In this document: in pieces, positions 22,166-35,118 of the stretch
Position numbering within the stretch: position 1 is the first letter of the stretch
Layout of the letters: each line of letters opens with the position of its first letter
Origin: Pempheris klunzingeri
Lineage: Eukaryota > Chordata > Actinopteri > Acropomatiformes > Pempheridae
Assembly: GCF_042242105.1 (NCBI RefSeq)
Contig: NC_092015.1
Location: forward strand, 13,781,535-13,845,534
Direction of reading: 5' to 3'
DNA length: 64,000 bases
Translations under genes and position numbers: made by a program
The notes under the pieces: model-generated
What the model saw: only the letters and a program-made list of their open reading frames with translations
Database searches by the model: none
Told to the model about the DNA's origin: nothing

Positions 22166-25100
22166 AATGTCTGCGCGACTCAATCAGGCGCACGATGAAC
22201 TCTTTAATGCTTCATGCTCCCTCGACACACATTTGCTTGCAACAGCTCGGCGTGCGCTCTTTTGTGGCTCATTCGTGTAGATGAACGGACTCGCAGGAGT
22301 TCAGAGGTCGAGTTCAAATGGCTCATTGAGGTGGATATTTTTTGCAGTGTTCAAAAAAAAAAAAAAAAAAAGGAGGAACTTGAGTGAGAGCAGCGGGAGG
22401 GCGGTGGTCTGGGGCGAAATACGGCTTATGCTTTATCAATAGGAAACCGTTGATGGGTGAAAACTAGTTCAGCATGACTTGTTCAAGTGGGTGTGGCTCC
22501 TGTTTCGCATCCTCCAACATTTAGCAGTCAACATAAGGTGTGTATCAACTGTGTGCGCCTGTGCTTGATGGTCTCTGTCTAATGATTAAATGATGAGGAG
22601 GACTGTTGTTTGCACTGATGTATTGAGGAGGCAGGATCAAGATATGTGGTGGAGTTTAGCCTGGAGGATGAGGAGATGATTCACTACATTTTGGACAAAA
22701 CTTCCACCTGCTTCAAGTGGAGGACTGATGCAGCTGCAGAGCATCTTTAATGTGATACACCAGTTCCACCCACAAACATGTTCTGACCACATGAATCAAA
22801 TAGTGAATAAATATCTGGATGGTGTAGACTTTAGTTGGTAGTTGGTACAAAATCTAACACTGCCATAAGTTATTCTGTTTTAAAGGTCCAGTCCTTAAAA
22901 CATCAGTTTCTTGATATGAGTGCATGAGTCCTAAAAAAGACCCTTATCATTTTCAAGTGAAGTTATTTCACATCTTTTTTTTGTTGTTGTTGTTTTTCCA
23001 AAATTGTAATTCTGATCGGTGCTTATTTAGTTTTGAATACGTCATTTTATAGAGAAACACTATCAAAGTTTTCAGGGACTTTAACACAATTTAAGAACAA
23101 ATTAGCTCACTCACATTGCAAAACGTATAACACATCGGTACTAATTCAGCTGAATATGTTCTCCATTAATGACCGTTACAAAGATAATCTTTCCATCCAG
23201 CTCCTCACAAATACTGTGAATATGAGTCCCAGTCTGCGCTAGATGCCAAGCTTAATATGGACATAATATGGGAGATGAATCAGACTGACTCCCTAAACAA
23301 ACCATGTAAAAACGTGGTGCCTGCCAGAGGACATCATATCATTTACATAACGCTGACCTCCTGCACTTTGGTTGCAGGTCTCGAGTCGCTGACATCAGTT
23401 GAGCTGCAGACATGGTTTTGACAGACAGGATTTGGATAACTGCAATGTTTTCCAAACTGTAAAAAAGCACCCGTGTATTACTGGGATGAAGGCAAAGAAA
23501 ACAAATTCTCAGAGTATCAGAGGGATGGAAAATGACACAAAATACTGTTCTGTTGACACTCTGGTCAGATGTTGTGGCTTGCTTGATCCAAGTTAACAGA
23601 ATTTAAATATTTAGTCTGTCCAGACTGGATATTAGCACAATACATAAACACAGGAGCTTTAGCTCTCAGTAAATAAATTGGAGAGGAATAAAAGTTTCTC
23701 AGTTGGGGACTAATAGGTGAATGGTAGCTACAGTTAAACTTGATGATACAATATCAGTATTTGAGAGTAACAGAATCACATGACGGTAATATATATCAAG
23801 CATATTCTTTGAGGGCAGTTCCTCTGTCTAGAGCTTCAGTTGTAAAAATACTCTCCAGCTCGACCCTGGTGTTTGGCACAGCCATGATTGTCTGATCTGA
23901 TGACCTGAGGGACTAATGTGTGTTACAAATAATACAGTACTTCCCTAAACTTTGCACTGGTGGTGATAAAACCACAAACTGTCTGAGCAGTTACAACAAC
24001 CGTTTAATCTTCGTATTATTTGATCCCATGTGAACTATCACTGTCTGTGCAGTTGGAGACAGATCAAAGAATGCAGGGACGTGTTATGTATACTGATCTC
24101 GGTAACCTTTACTGCTGGAAAACACTGCTGTGTCTGCCATCTGTTCCTGCCAAGTGGACTGCATCTGAGAGCAGGTCAGAGCCACAAAGGAAGGAGCAGA
24201 CAATCATACCAAACTCACTGCTGCCAAAGAGTCCACAGTGGAGACGAGGTCCACCATCAAGGCTGTGTTTATTAGATATGTTAATTTATTTATTTGTATT
24301 TGGTGGCAGCCAAATAAAGAGTCCATGAGAAAACTTATAAGGAGCTTTTGTCTGGGGTGTGACTTGTTGAAATAATTTCTTTCGATCTTGTATCACCACC
24401 AGTATAGTTTTGAGTGATCCAGCAACTTAATAACGGCCATGTGCCAAACTCACGGAAAGAAGGAAGTCAAAGTCAAAGTCACCATGAACTCAGGTTGAAC
24501 TCTGGGGTTGTTCTAACAAATGTTTATATTGGTGGTAGGAGATCTGTAGCAGTTGGCAAACCACCAGAGGTACAGTTTGGTATGTGATATAGTGGTGGGA
24601 CATGCCCAAATGTGTCAATAGACCAATGCCACAGAAAGGATTCATGGAGCAAGCCCACAGTTTACCTTGTATTTGCACTCAATACTCATTAAATGTATAT
24701 ACCCTGAACTCTTGAATCAGTGTGTTATTTTAATTATTAAGTAAAGTTAAGTGTTATGGACGACCAGCAGACATCTTGGCTTTTCCACAACACCGCCCCC
24801 TATCTAAAATAAATCATGGTCCAATTCATAGCCTGCCAGAGGCCTTTGAGGACGTGCACCGAGATGACTTGTTTGTTCAGCTTTCTTGTAATCGTGACAA
24901 GGTGCATCGTGATAGGTGCAACTGAGCGTGTACAAACCCCTCTCCCAACCACCAACTGTCTAATCATACCACAGCAAACGATACCAGGCACAGAAGGTCT
25001 GTCAAACCACGTTTAAACAGCGTGTATGGAGCTTAAGGAGGTTGGAGTGTGTTTTTTTTTTATCATGAGAACAAAACTGCAAGAAATGGATTAAACTGTA

Positions 25101-26603
25101 TTTGATTATTTCTATATTCTGCTAATGTGCTCTATCATAATCTACAAATCATACCATATTCAGCAGACCAGCTTAATACCTAAAGTACTAAGTAGTGATG
25201 CTGGCGTAGTGGTTGTAGACATGTAGGCTCAACAAACAGCTGTAAATTAAATTAACAAAACACATCAAGATCCCACGTGATCCTTTTACTTTTTTATTAC
25301 TTGAACATGTTTTTTGGGAAAACAAACACATAAAAATCTAACACGCTATATCTAATTTAGACTGAATCCCTGAATACAGACCAATAGTTTCAATGACCGA
25401 CTGTTTTCATATTATGACAAAACTCTGTGGTTCTTTATTTTTGCGTACCTGCTGTTTCTAAATGTTCAAAGCAGGTAAAAAGCAGAAATGCAGGGAGAAG
25501 GTTTGTCTGCTTCAATGTGTGCTTTTAGGTGAAACATCCTCTAGTGCTCAGCAGATAGTACTGGTGTTCTGTTTTTCCCTCCATCCTAAAGATATCAGGG
25601 GGCATCTGTTGGTGGAGATACGAGCAGCATTGGTCTGTTTTGATGGAAATGTGACGCCAATACTGATAACACATCGTAACATCTATCTTCCCCTGCTGTG
25701 ATGTGTTGTTAATTGAGTCTTGTGTTGTAGGAAAATCAACACAACATCCTCTCTGGGTGGCTGTATCGCTGCCGCAGAGAGGGTAACAACTGCAATTGTC
25801 TGATCTTCACAATGTGCTTTACACACAAGAAGTTTCAACAAAGTTCCTGTAAAATATGCATTGTAAGTTTTCTCTCTAGATTACAGTAGTATCAGAAAAC
25901 CACTGTGCGAGTTACAGAAAACAACAGATATCCAATCAGTGTATGCTGGATTTCTCAATGTTTGTGGTAGAAATCATATATGAACGTACATGAGGGTGTA
26001 AACCACCATGTTGGTGTTTTCATTTCCTTTGTGATTTAAAAACAATCCACATGGTTTGCAACGATAGCAGAGTATCGGCTGCTCTCAAAACAACTACATT
26101 GTTCAGGCACTCAAGGTCAGTAAATTATAATCAATTCCTCAAGGCTGCCATGTGAATTGGGCGTGGCACAAGATTTATGGGTCTGTGATTTAACATATAA
26201 GATTTGGAGAAACCATTTTTTTCAAGAGCCCTCTTAAAATTCCTTGCAGACAAATTGCAAGAATGTCCCCTTTTGACCCTTTATTTAATATGATACATCC
26301 TGGACAGGGCGTTTGGGAATATCGGGGAGCAATGGTTTTGGGAATGAGACTGAAAAAGGAAAACAGAAGCAGGAAAAGCACCATCCCCTCCCCCACAAAG
26401 TTCCCAGGGACTGTAAAGCTCTGGAACATGCTATGAGAGCAAGTTTCACAACCTGCTGACAAGAGAAAAATCTCCAGCTATCAACTACAAAGCAAATCAA
26501 TTAATCCCTAACAAAATCTCAGATTTTTCTCTTAATGGTTACATTGGATTACAGTAGCACACATAAACAAGTGTTTCCTTTATCTCTACTGGGAATATTC
26601 ACA

Positions 26604-26760
26604 GTTAAAATAAGATAAGATAAGATATTCCTTTATTAGTCCCACGACAGGGAAATTTACAATGTCCCAGCAGACACGAGCAGATATAAAAGAATACGTA
26701 CAGCTACGGTAGAGGAGGTATAAAAAATAGATAACAATATAGTGTACAAGTGGGAGGTAT
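26604..26760 (-). mobile_element. 3'-end fragment of a CR1/L2/Rex-type LINE
   Basis: Read on the minus strand this ends in AATTTCCCTGTCGTGGGACTAATAAAGGAATATCTTATCTTATCTTAT. This is the classic fish LINE 3' end with a short-unit tail, similar to the tail of the LINE at 38.3 kb. No coding sequence remains. Confidence 0.6.
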
Positions 26761-29700
26761 TCATCTTCTCATCTAACTGTCAGCAAGAATGTGAATAAGC
26801 ATAATAACTATTTCTTTAAATAAAATGAACACTTGCATACAAACTATCTAATTTCTGAACAATTAAGTATATTGTATAACTATATCAGGCCCGTCAGATT
26901 TATTTCTACAGGGAGCATTCAGTCTCATATCTTTTAACTCGGTTCCTTTAAGATTTCCACTCCTGATACATTGACTTGAGTGTCCTTACCATGCACCCCT
27001 GTGTGTGCCATTCCTTTGTGATTGATGATTGCATACAACTTCTGTTTATCTCACCAGGGTTCACAGTGCTGTGCTCATGGGCTAAGGAAAGCCTGAAGGA
27101 AGGAAAGAGAGGAAAAGAAGTCATTCTTTCCGAGCCACTGAGGCCAGACCCGAGAGCTAGTTGTTTTGGGGGGTAGTCTGCCCGGCATGAGAGACGGCTA
27201 TTGTCCGAGTTGCTCCAGAGGATGGGGGGCTTTTGAGCGTTCACTGGTATGGTGAGGGGGCTTGGGGGAAGAGTGGGAGAGAAATTTGAATTTCTGCTAA
27301 ACTACGTCACAACACTGGGATTGTTACAAAGAGACACTTTGATAACTACATGGGCCAAGAATTGAACATCGCTTCTCCATGGTGATTATACGTAACAAGG
27401 GGCATTAATCATAATAAATCCACCCACTGGCATGTTTCTTCAGTGTTTTCAGTCTGGAAAGATTTTGGTATTAGGAAGAAGACAAAAGAAAGATGAATTA
27501 AAAAAGGTTAATGACTCCAGTTTAGTGACACAAGCATGTTAATTCTGCTTGGGGGTATTTTAACAAGGAACAAGAGGATTAAAGATCCACTTCCACTGCA
27601 ACAAATCTTATTATCAAACTATTTACTGATAGGAAATTATTTGCATTCATATATTATTAACATATTAGAGCTGAAACAATCAGCCAATTCATTGATTTGT
27701 TGAAGAAGACTGGAAAATTAACCTATTTTCAATAACTAATTCTGTTCATTTCACTCATTTATCAAGCTAAAATGGAAAATTGATTAATTAAGAGAGTAGA
27801 TGTATTGATAGTAACAATAATCATTAGTTGCAGCCCTGTCTTACATCTTCAGTAACTACAATTTTGGATTTTTGTGGTTGATGGATAAACTAAGTTAGCA
27901 ATTTTAGACATCAATATAAGCTTTGGTAATTCAAAAACCTCTATGATTAACACCGTCTTTTTTTCTTTTTTTTTTGACGGATGCAAAATAGTGAGTCATG
28001 AAGCAGGAAGCTGCTACTACTGCCTATAAACTCATGAACATCCTGCAGATGCACAGACAAGGTCCTGAGAAGACAACTCAAAGAGCAGGAATGTCACACT
28101 GAGGGACCTCCACAGTCTGAGTCATCCCATTCATTTCTCTCAGCGTTACATCACTAAAATCATCAGTCTCTTTGTCTGAAAACAATCTTTTATCCCGCTT
28201 CTCACTTCCTCACCTTTTTTCTCAGTTTTTCCATCACTCAATCTGTCGCCTGCTCAGCGTGTAGTGGAGGCAGCAGGCTTGATGCAGAGGGTTTCTGTGG
28301 TATGCAGGGTCCTGCTCGGGGTCTCGACCAGTCTGCACTCCAGTGATTTCTACTGTTTGGAGTTTATGTTTTCCCAGAGAAGCTTCTGTTCTGCCGCTCA
28401 CCCCCTGTCCTCTTTCTGAAAACACACACACACACACACGTATTCTTAATATAAATGTATGTGAGTACAGTGTACTGGCTGGCAGCCAAAGTCAACACTG
28501 AATTAGAGGATCTAAACTCTTAAGTACTAAAATAAACCACAAAATCTGGGAACACAACGCAAAACTTTAAGTCACAGATTTTCAAGATTGTGGGGAGACT
28601 GGTCTGTGCACAAATGGTGAGGTCACTGCGGACAGGACACGAACAATATTGTAGTGTGTAAGACGTCCTATTCTATAAAACATTATTCTTTTGTATAACT
28701 GTATACATTTTCCATTTTAAAGGGGCTTATGTGCTATTGATTAGCACATGATTATGATTATGTGCTATATGTGCTATGACTATTCCATGGCTGAGACCAA
28801 TAACTTGATACCAGGCAAAAAAAAGTTTTTTAACACAATCCAGGGATTTGCAGAGTATCAGCGCTCTTGTCTGACAATAGCTTTTTATTTCTGCAAAAGT
28901 TATTCTTTATAAAAGTCTTTCAGTGTAAAATAAAACAATAATCTGATATTTCTGAACGCAAGTGAGTCACGATAAGAGCTTGAAACTGTACAGGTGGTGA
29001 TTACTCTCAATTTTCATGACTTATAGTTAATATTTAACTCTAAATTGGGGATATTCAACAACACAAGTGGCTGTGATACACTGCTAATTAATATTAGCTA
29101 CCCACAGGGCTGGCAAAGAGAGTTCTTTCTGTGGAGGGGAAGAACAGACAAAGAAGTGGAAGGGCGGGTCAGATGCTCACGTTTCTTTAAAGGGCGGAAA
29201 TGACCCAGCGGGTAAGAAGCCCTATTGCTGCAAGTAAGTCATGCTTGGGCCCCCGGCTCCTTGTAGGAAGAACGTCAAAGAGTTAGTTTATCCTCCCGTC
29301 TCTGTTTCATCCTGTGCAAGCTTCTCTTGTTTCCCATGTTGGTGCCCCTGAATTATTTATATACTCTCTACCCTTTATTTTTGAGATTGTTTGCTAATTT
29401 TAGTTGAACAGCTCTGAGGAGGCAGCTTCCAGCTCTAAGTTCAAGATGGATTGCCGGACTCTTCATCATTGTCGAATCCAATCTTTGCCTCAGTTGGAAC
29501 CGCGGCTCTCAGGTTGGGTACTTCTGCTGACTGTGAAGCAAGAAACATCAAGAGTGCTGATCAATCTGGAAGCTGTGCACTTTGAGGCAGCCATGGGTGT
29601 TGTGTGTCAACAAAAAGTTAAAAGGAAAGCGTTATATGCTTCTACTAAATGGCCTCCATCCTCTTTGCGAGAGGCCACAATCATAGAAATGGATGCCAAT

Positions 29701-30334
29701 GGGGTTGGACACCTCTGAGGTGATTTCTCCTAAACTCTTGACATAATTGTGTAGAATCCATTAAGGACACTTAAAGAAAAGCTGCAGGAGGTGATGAAAG
29801 CAGATGAAAGGAGGAAGGATTGGGTTGACCAGCAAACAAACAAAGGAAGCTGACTGCTGGCCTGCTAAAGGACCACAGGGAAGGTTAGCTACCATAAAAG
29901 GAGCAGGTCTACAAGCTCTCTGTCAGAGACAAAGTAATGCACAAGACCTTTTATAGCTTCTTGCACTGCTCCTACGTATCCCCGTTGTATCATTAAATGC
30001 TTGAACAAATGCTGTTTGTCAAGTGTCCAAAGGTTCGGAACAGGATTTCCCATGATCGTATCAGACAGAGTTTCCCTTTGCAGAAAAAAAAAAAAGCACG
30101 GTGCAGAGCAGCTCAGATGGGGAGGATGAGACACAAGGCAAGGAAGGAAATACTGTTGATATTGTTCAGGATTGCAAAGCTTTTGTGTTACTTGTCTCAT
30201 AAGTAGCTGAGGTAATGGGAGAGTATGGCTCAACATGTGAGATGGTGTTTATGTAAATGGAAGAAGTTTGGGAAATTGGAAAACCCTGGTGATGCATGAA
30301 AGGTCACAATGCTGATAATGAACTGCCACCGAAA

Positions 30335-30359
30335 ACACACACACACACACACACACACA
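30335..30359. repeat. (CA)n microsatellite
   Basis: About twelve CA units read directly. Confidence 0.93.
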
Positions 30360-30847
30360 TACAGACAGCTTCTAAGGACAATGAAAAGTTTTTAAGTTTT
30401 TCCTTTTCATTAAAATAATAATAACTTTATTTATAGTACTGAACTGACCTAAACTGGTCGACAGGAGAGAACAATAAGTAATTAATAACAGCAGACAAAA
30501 GGGTTTGTCATAAACATATATATAATTATTTTATCCCATTTCAATAGTTTTACAGCTCTTTTATGATTGTGTCAATGTACCATCTGATTTCATTAATGAT
30601 TTATATTAATAAAAATAACGTTTTCAATTCGTATATCTAGATTAGTGGATAAATTATTAAACTAATAGATACATTTCTGCTTATTTTTCACCAAAATTGT
30701 AGAAACTGTATTTTTATTATCAAATATTACTGTAAAGGTCATAGCTTTTGTTTAACTTATATTATAGTATGATTGTATTATATTTAGATGTATTTCATTT
30801 TATTCTATAATCACATTTTGTTTTATTTTAATCATTAATCGTTACCG

Positions 30848-30937
30848 GCTGTGTGACGTAGCGCTGTGTGACGTAGGGCAGACTTACCGGAAGGAAGTAT
30901 AGAGGTCAGCTGACACGACCAAAACAAATATGGCGGC
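30848..30937 (+). promoter_or_regulatory. rnf26 promoter motifs: tandem TGACGTAG, ETS site, YY1 site
   Basis: GCTGTGTGACGTAG occurs twice, 15 bp apart (30848-30861 and 30863-30876), each with a CRE/ATF half-site-like TGACGTA. An ETS-type ACCGGAAG follows at 30886-30893 and a YY1-type AAATATGGCGGC at 30926-30937. ETS plus YY1 near the start is typical of TATA-less housekeeping promoters. Transcription probably starts around here, giving a leader of about 440 bp unless spliced. Confidence 0.6.
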
Positions 30938-31376
30938 TACAGGAACAGCGATAAACATGTCAGGGTTGTTTTTCTTTGTCTCTCTTGATTTCGCCGTTCT
31001 GTTTTACAAATTGCACATGTTGTGAAGTGACCGCTTATGTACTGCAATATTTTTGGGCCATTTTGCGAAGGGAGAGCGAAAACGACACCCGGAATACAAA
31101 CGGAAGTGTCTGCCTGTCGTTTGAAACTAAACATCCGCCTCTGAAGCGCGTGTGTTTACTAACGTTGTGTTAGCAGGTGGATATATGAGGAAAATATGAA
31201 AAGTAACTTCGCCGTAACGGAGGATGTAGCAGTGTTTTGCCTGAGATTGAAAGGACAAGCTAGCGGTCTGAGCAGTATGTAGCTAACACCTGGAAATATC
31301 CCCTTGAACAAGTAAACAAGACATGGACTTTGCCTTGGAGATAACCTGAGCATCGGCAGGCAGTAGATACTTTACC

Positions 31377-32726
31377 ATGGGTCTGGTGAACTTTGTAATC
31401 TCCACTGTGGGAAAATGCCTGGACGCCGTCTGCTTTCTGCTGGACCTGAACTTCCTCATCGTCCACACGGTGGTGCGGACCATCCTGGCGGTTTTCACCT
31501 TCATAACCAGCCTGCCCGCACTCCTCCTCAGCTCGCTGCTGGAGCTGGGGAACTTCATCCTGTTTGGCTTGATGTCCGCGGCCGAGGCGACGTCACACGT
31601 GGCTCAGGGGACCGTCACCATGCTGGGCAGCTTGGTGCTGGCTCTGGAGGGGCTGCTGGAGAGCCTGAAAATGGTGGGCTACCTGTCCATGCACGTCCTG
31701 CTTCGTGGGAAGGAGCACCTGTATCGAGGTCTGCTGTCCGTGCTGGAGGGCTGTGGCATCGCCGTCAGCCTGGTGGTGTATTTCATTAACACCGTGGTCA
31801 ACTTTGCACTCATTGCCACCCAGAACATTTACTTGGCGGTTGTCAGCGTGTGGCAGACAGTCTCCAGCCCGCTGCAGAAAGTGCTGGAGCTCACGCTGAC
31901 CTCCTTCACCTTCCTGTACAGCAGCCTGGTTGGGACTTCGGCGTTCCTGTGGTCTCCCTGCAAGCTGGTGTTGGACTTTCTGGTCTCACTGGTTCATATG
32001 TTTATCAGCATCTTCATACTGAACATCTATGGCCTCCTGCTCACTGTCACTATTGCTCTAACTACCACGGCCTACCTGAACCCAGAGCTGACCCGACAGG
32101 CCGCTGTGCGAATCGTGGATTACATTAACTCTTTTCCTGCCCTGCACAGACTTTATTTGGCTCTCCACCGCCTGGCTTCAGTCTTGCGGAGCGTCCCGCA
32201 TTTTGTTCGCAGTGCCGCGCAGCGCCTGCCGAGGATCCTCCATCACCTCTGCCTGTTAGAGAGAGGACTTTGGCAGCAGCTGTCTCGACTCAGCAGCCAA
32301 CTAGGTCTGGCTCTGAGGACGCAGCTCCACAGGGACAACACTAACAGAGTACGCGGCGATGGCGACCCTGGAGAGGAGAGACGGGACCCACCAGATGGAA
32401 GAGCAGGAGACGGAGCCCACCAGGAGCTGCTGGATTTAGTTTTCCCCTCATCGAGCACAGACAGACCGCTGAAGAAGCAGTCGTCCTCAGGCAAAGACTG
32501 TACACCTCTGCCTGCTGAGAATCTGCTGACTCTCCTGAAGGAGCAGGAGGACAGGAAGAAGTGTGTGATCTGTCAGGACTGTACCAAGACAGTGGTGCTG
32601 CTGCCATGCAGGCATCTCTGTTTGTGTAGAGACTGTACAAACATCCTGCTGAGGCAGCCCATCTACCAACAGAACTGCCCGCTGTGTCGGCACATGATCC
32701 TCAACACAATGGACGTGTATCTATGA
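31377..32726 (+). CDS. rnf26: RNF26, ER membrane RING-finger E3 ubiquitin ligase
   Basis: This complete 449-residue frame in one exon is close to the human length of about 433. The ATG at 31377 has a Kozak-type context (TACCATGG). The N-terminal half is strongly hydrophobic with several predicted membrane segments (for example VISTVGKCLDAVCFLLDLNF and LVVYFINTVVNFALIATQNI). A polar acidic/basic linker follows (about residues 325-390), then a C-terminal RING with CVIC (396-399), CRHLCLC, and CPLC (434-437). It ends in MDVYL as the mammalian protein does. In the family, RNF26 sits in the ER membrane with the RING in the cytosol, recruits SQSTM1 to keep endosomes near the nucleus, and modifies STING. 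All zinc ligands look intact. It is divergent from the mcam-like exon. Confidence 0.95.
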   Translation: MGLVNFVISTVGKCLDAVCFLLDLNFLIVHTVVRTILAVFTFITSLPALLLSSLLELGNFILFGLMSAAEATSHVAQGTVTMLGSLVLALEGLLESLKMVGYLSMHVLLRGKEHLYRGLLSVLEGCGIAVSLVVYFINTVVNFALIATQNIYLAVVSVWQTVSSPLQKVLELTLTSFTFLYSSLVGTSAFLWSPCKLVLDFLVSLVHMFISIFILNIYGLLLTVTIALTTTAYLNPELTRQAAVRIVDYINSFPALHRLYLALHRLASVLRSVPHFVRSAAQRLPRILHHLCLLERGLWQQLSRLSSQLGLALRTQLHRDNTNRVRGDGDPGEERRDPPDGRAGDGAHQELLDLVFPSSSTDRPLKKQSSSGKDCTPLPAENLLTLLKEQEDRKKCVICQDCTKTVVLLPCRHLCLCRDCTNILLRQPIYQQNCPLCRHMILNTMDVYL

Positions 32727-33728
32727 GGGCCCAACAGAAGTGTGTCTGTGGCCATCAAACCACGTGGAACAGCAGCTTTTAAGTTTTATGAGCACTGAAA
32801 TAACGTTGTATGCTTTTACTGTAAGTCTGGTAATATTCTACATGTTTCTTGCTCTTTTTGCCAAATGTTTCTCAAATGGTGGAAACACATTTAAATGGGC
32901 TTTAACAACACAGACAGTGGATGTTAGTAAGTTCAGGTCATTGTTAGTTTTGGGGTTTTTTTTGGATTTATTGACTACTCACAATTGAGAATATCACCAG
33001 ACTTATCTTATAGAAATTGTTTACTTTTTGATAACAGTTTAGACAGAGGGAAATACTAAGGAGAGCACATCCTGTGTCCCAATTTCATACTACACAATAA
33101 CTGTATGCAGTATGTACTATATACTAATCTGTATAGTATATACTGTATTTGGAGTTCGTATACAACAAATCAACATGTTAACTGTTTCCACAAAGAGGAA
33201 ATAATAATAATAATAATAATATATAATAATATAAATAATAATATGATACTTACAAAGTCAATTCAAACTGTAAAGCCTCCACCAGATCAGGAGACAGCAC
33301 AGTGTTCTTCCAGAAATGTAACTGTACTGTTGCACCTCCACATGGTTTAGTTTAGTTTTTCCATGAGCATTCCCTCTGTGTTCTTTGTGCATTGCATTGT
33401 GGGGGAATCAACAGTACAGTACAAATTCAGGTTTTTTTGTATTTGGCATATTGACCACTCTGAATTCCCTTTTTTCCTGCTTAGAATTAGCCTGTACTGT
33501 GGATTTGGGACACAGCTGCAGTCTTGGCATTATGACGTACCTGTTTAAATATTCCGGTATTGCCACGTTGAGTCTCAGGTCTCGTAGCCATGGTAACCCG
33601 TCAGTGCCCTCCCCGATGCTGAAATGTTTATCACCGCTTATGTCTTAAAAATTGTTGTGCTTTCAGTGGGCCAAGCTGTGAAGAAATGAATCTTACACTG
33701 TGCTTTGATGCATGAGTACACAAATAAA
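32727..33728 (+). other. Likely 3' UTR of rnf26
   Basis: The sequence is AT-rich and non-coding after the stop, with an ATA repeat (about 33201-33241) and a candidate AATAAA at 33723-33728. Further AATAAA motifs near 34048 and 34648 would allow a longer form. Confidence 0.45.
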
Positions 33729-35040
33729 TCCACACTTGCTGTATGTGTAGCAGTAACGGCAGCACCATGACCTTTTGTTCTGTTGTAAATGCTTTTACCA
33801 TTTAAATCTACTTCTGTAAATGATGACCACTTTTCAGAGCCATGTAAACTGTTTTAAAAAAAAAAAAAGGTTTTTTTTGTATTTAAGGAAAGCGGTTTAT
33901 AATATTCCAGTCAGGTGTGATAAAATACAGCTTTATTCCATTTATTTGTTCTATTTTTAGGGCTTATTCCAGTCTTCCATCAGAGACATATTACAGTCAC
34001 CGCCAACACATAATCCATAAATGGTTTTCCCTTTCCTTTGTCATTGTAATAAAACACATATAGCTGTTATATAAAAGGCCCATAAACTAATAAGGCTTCA
34101 CAATTTCATTTGCTTTTTTTCTCATTTGTTGCTGTCGAAGCTGAAGTGTTGATATTGATCTGTGTTTAAGATTTACAGGGCATCATTGTGACACCACTTA
34201 GTGTATTATTATAGATGGTGAGTGGTGTGGACTCAGATCAGTCATGTGCCCTCATTTGCTTTATATAAAGTTTGGGTTTTTTTCCTCAAAGTCATTTGTA
34301 TGATTTGAAGAAAACAGAGTTATACATTGTTTTGCGACAGAAACTATGTAACACCAGTTGCTGACATTATTATGTTCCCAAGTACACGAGGGAGATATCA
34401 TTAATGAAAGTGGTCTGATTGTCTGTTTTTGATAAGGTTGTAATTGATTCCTAGAGACCAGACCGTAGTCATCACTACTCCTCTAAGGTAAAGATTGCAG
34501 TGGACTGAAAACGGCTCACACAGCCGTCATCTGTTTCTGTGCAGTTTGTATGTTGACACAGTGTGGGACATTGTGGTTTTGAAGACGTGAATGTAAGTTT
34601 TTTTAAAATGCTACGGCTGCCACATGACCGGCAAGTCCTCTGTTCATAATAAAACAACAATCACTGAAACTGTCTGTTGTGTTCCTCATCAGTCCAACAC
34701 ATGATCCTCGCACATGTTGTCACAGACTGTGAGACAGCGACTAACACAGGAGACACATGGGCATAAACTCCTAAAAGTCCATGGTGACATCTTAAAATGT
34801 CCTGTTTTGTCCCATCAACAGTACAAAATACAAAGTGTACCATCATACATGAGGAAGAAAACATATATATATGTATATATATATGTATAGGCTATACATA
34901 GTGTGCTTGTGCTGAGTATATGCTGCCTGTTACGATTGCTCCTGCTAGTTTTCTTATTTTTTCTTACTTTTAACTATATTTTTAAAATATTTGTTTTACT
35001 TTTTGTTGGTAATATTTTTTTAAGACGTTCTCTCTCCAAT
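33729..35040. other. Spacer, no gene recognised
   Basis: AT-rich sequence with poly-A/T runs (33855-33868) and a TATATG-type repeat at 34862-34890. No domain-bearing frame on either strand. Confidence 0.4.
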
Positions 35041-35118
35041 ACATGCTGGTTGGAGAGTGATCTTGTCATCTTTTTGCTGTAAAAGAACTACTTTAACTCT
35101 GCAGTAAACATATGGCCG

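Larger units (their letters stand above)
22170..30840. other. Intergenic spacer between mcam-like exon 1 and rnf26
   Basis: This is an AT-rich stretch of about 8.7 kb between two divergently transcribed genes. It holds a poly-A run at about 22354-22371, a LINE 3'-end scrap at 26.6 kb, CA repeats near 28421-28438 and 30335-30359, and no supported gene. Enhancers for either neighbour could lie here but cannot be read from one sequence. Confidence 0.4.

Noticed and set aside
31415..31789. Overlapping plus-strand frame inside rnf26
   Set aside because: It is a GC-rich shadow of the rnf26 frame with no independent evidence.
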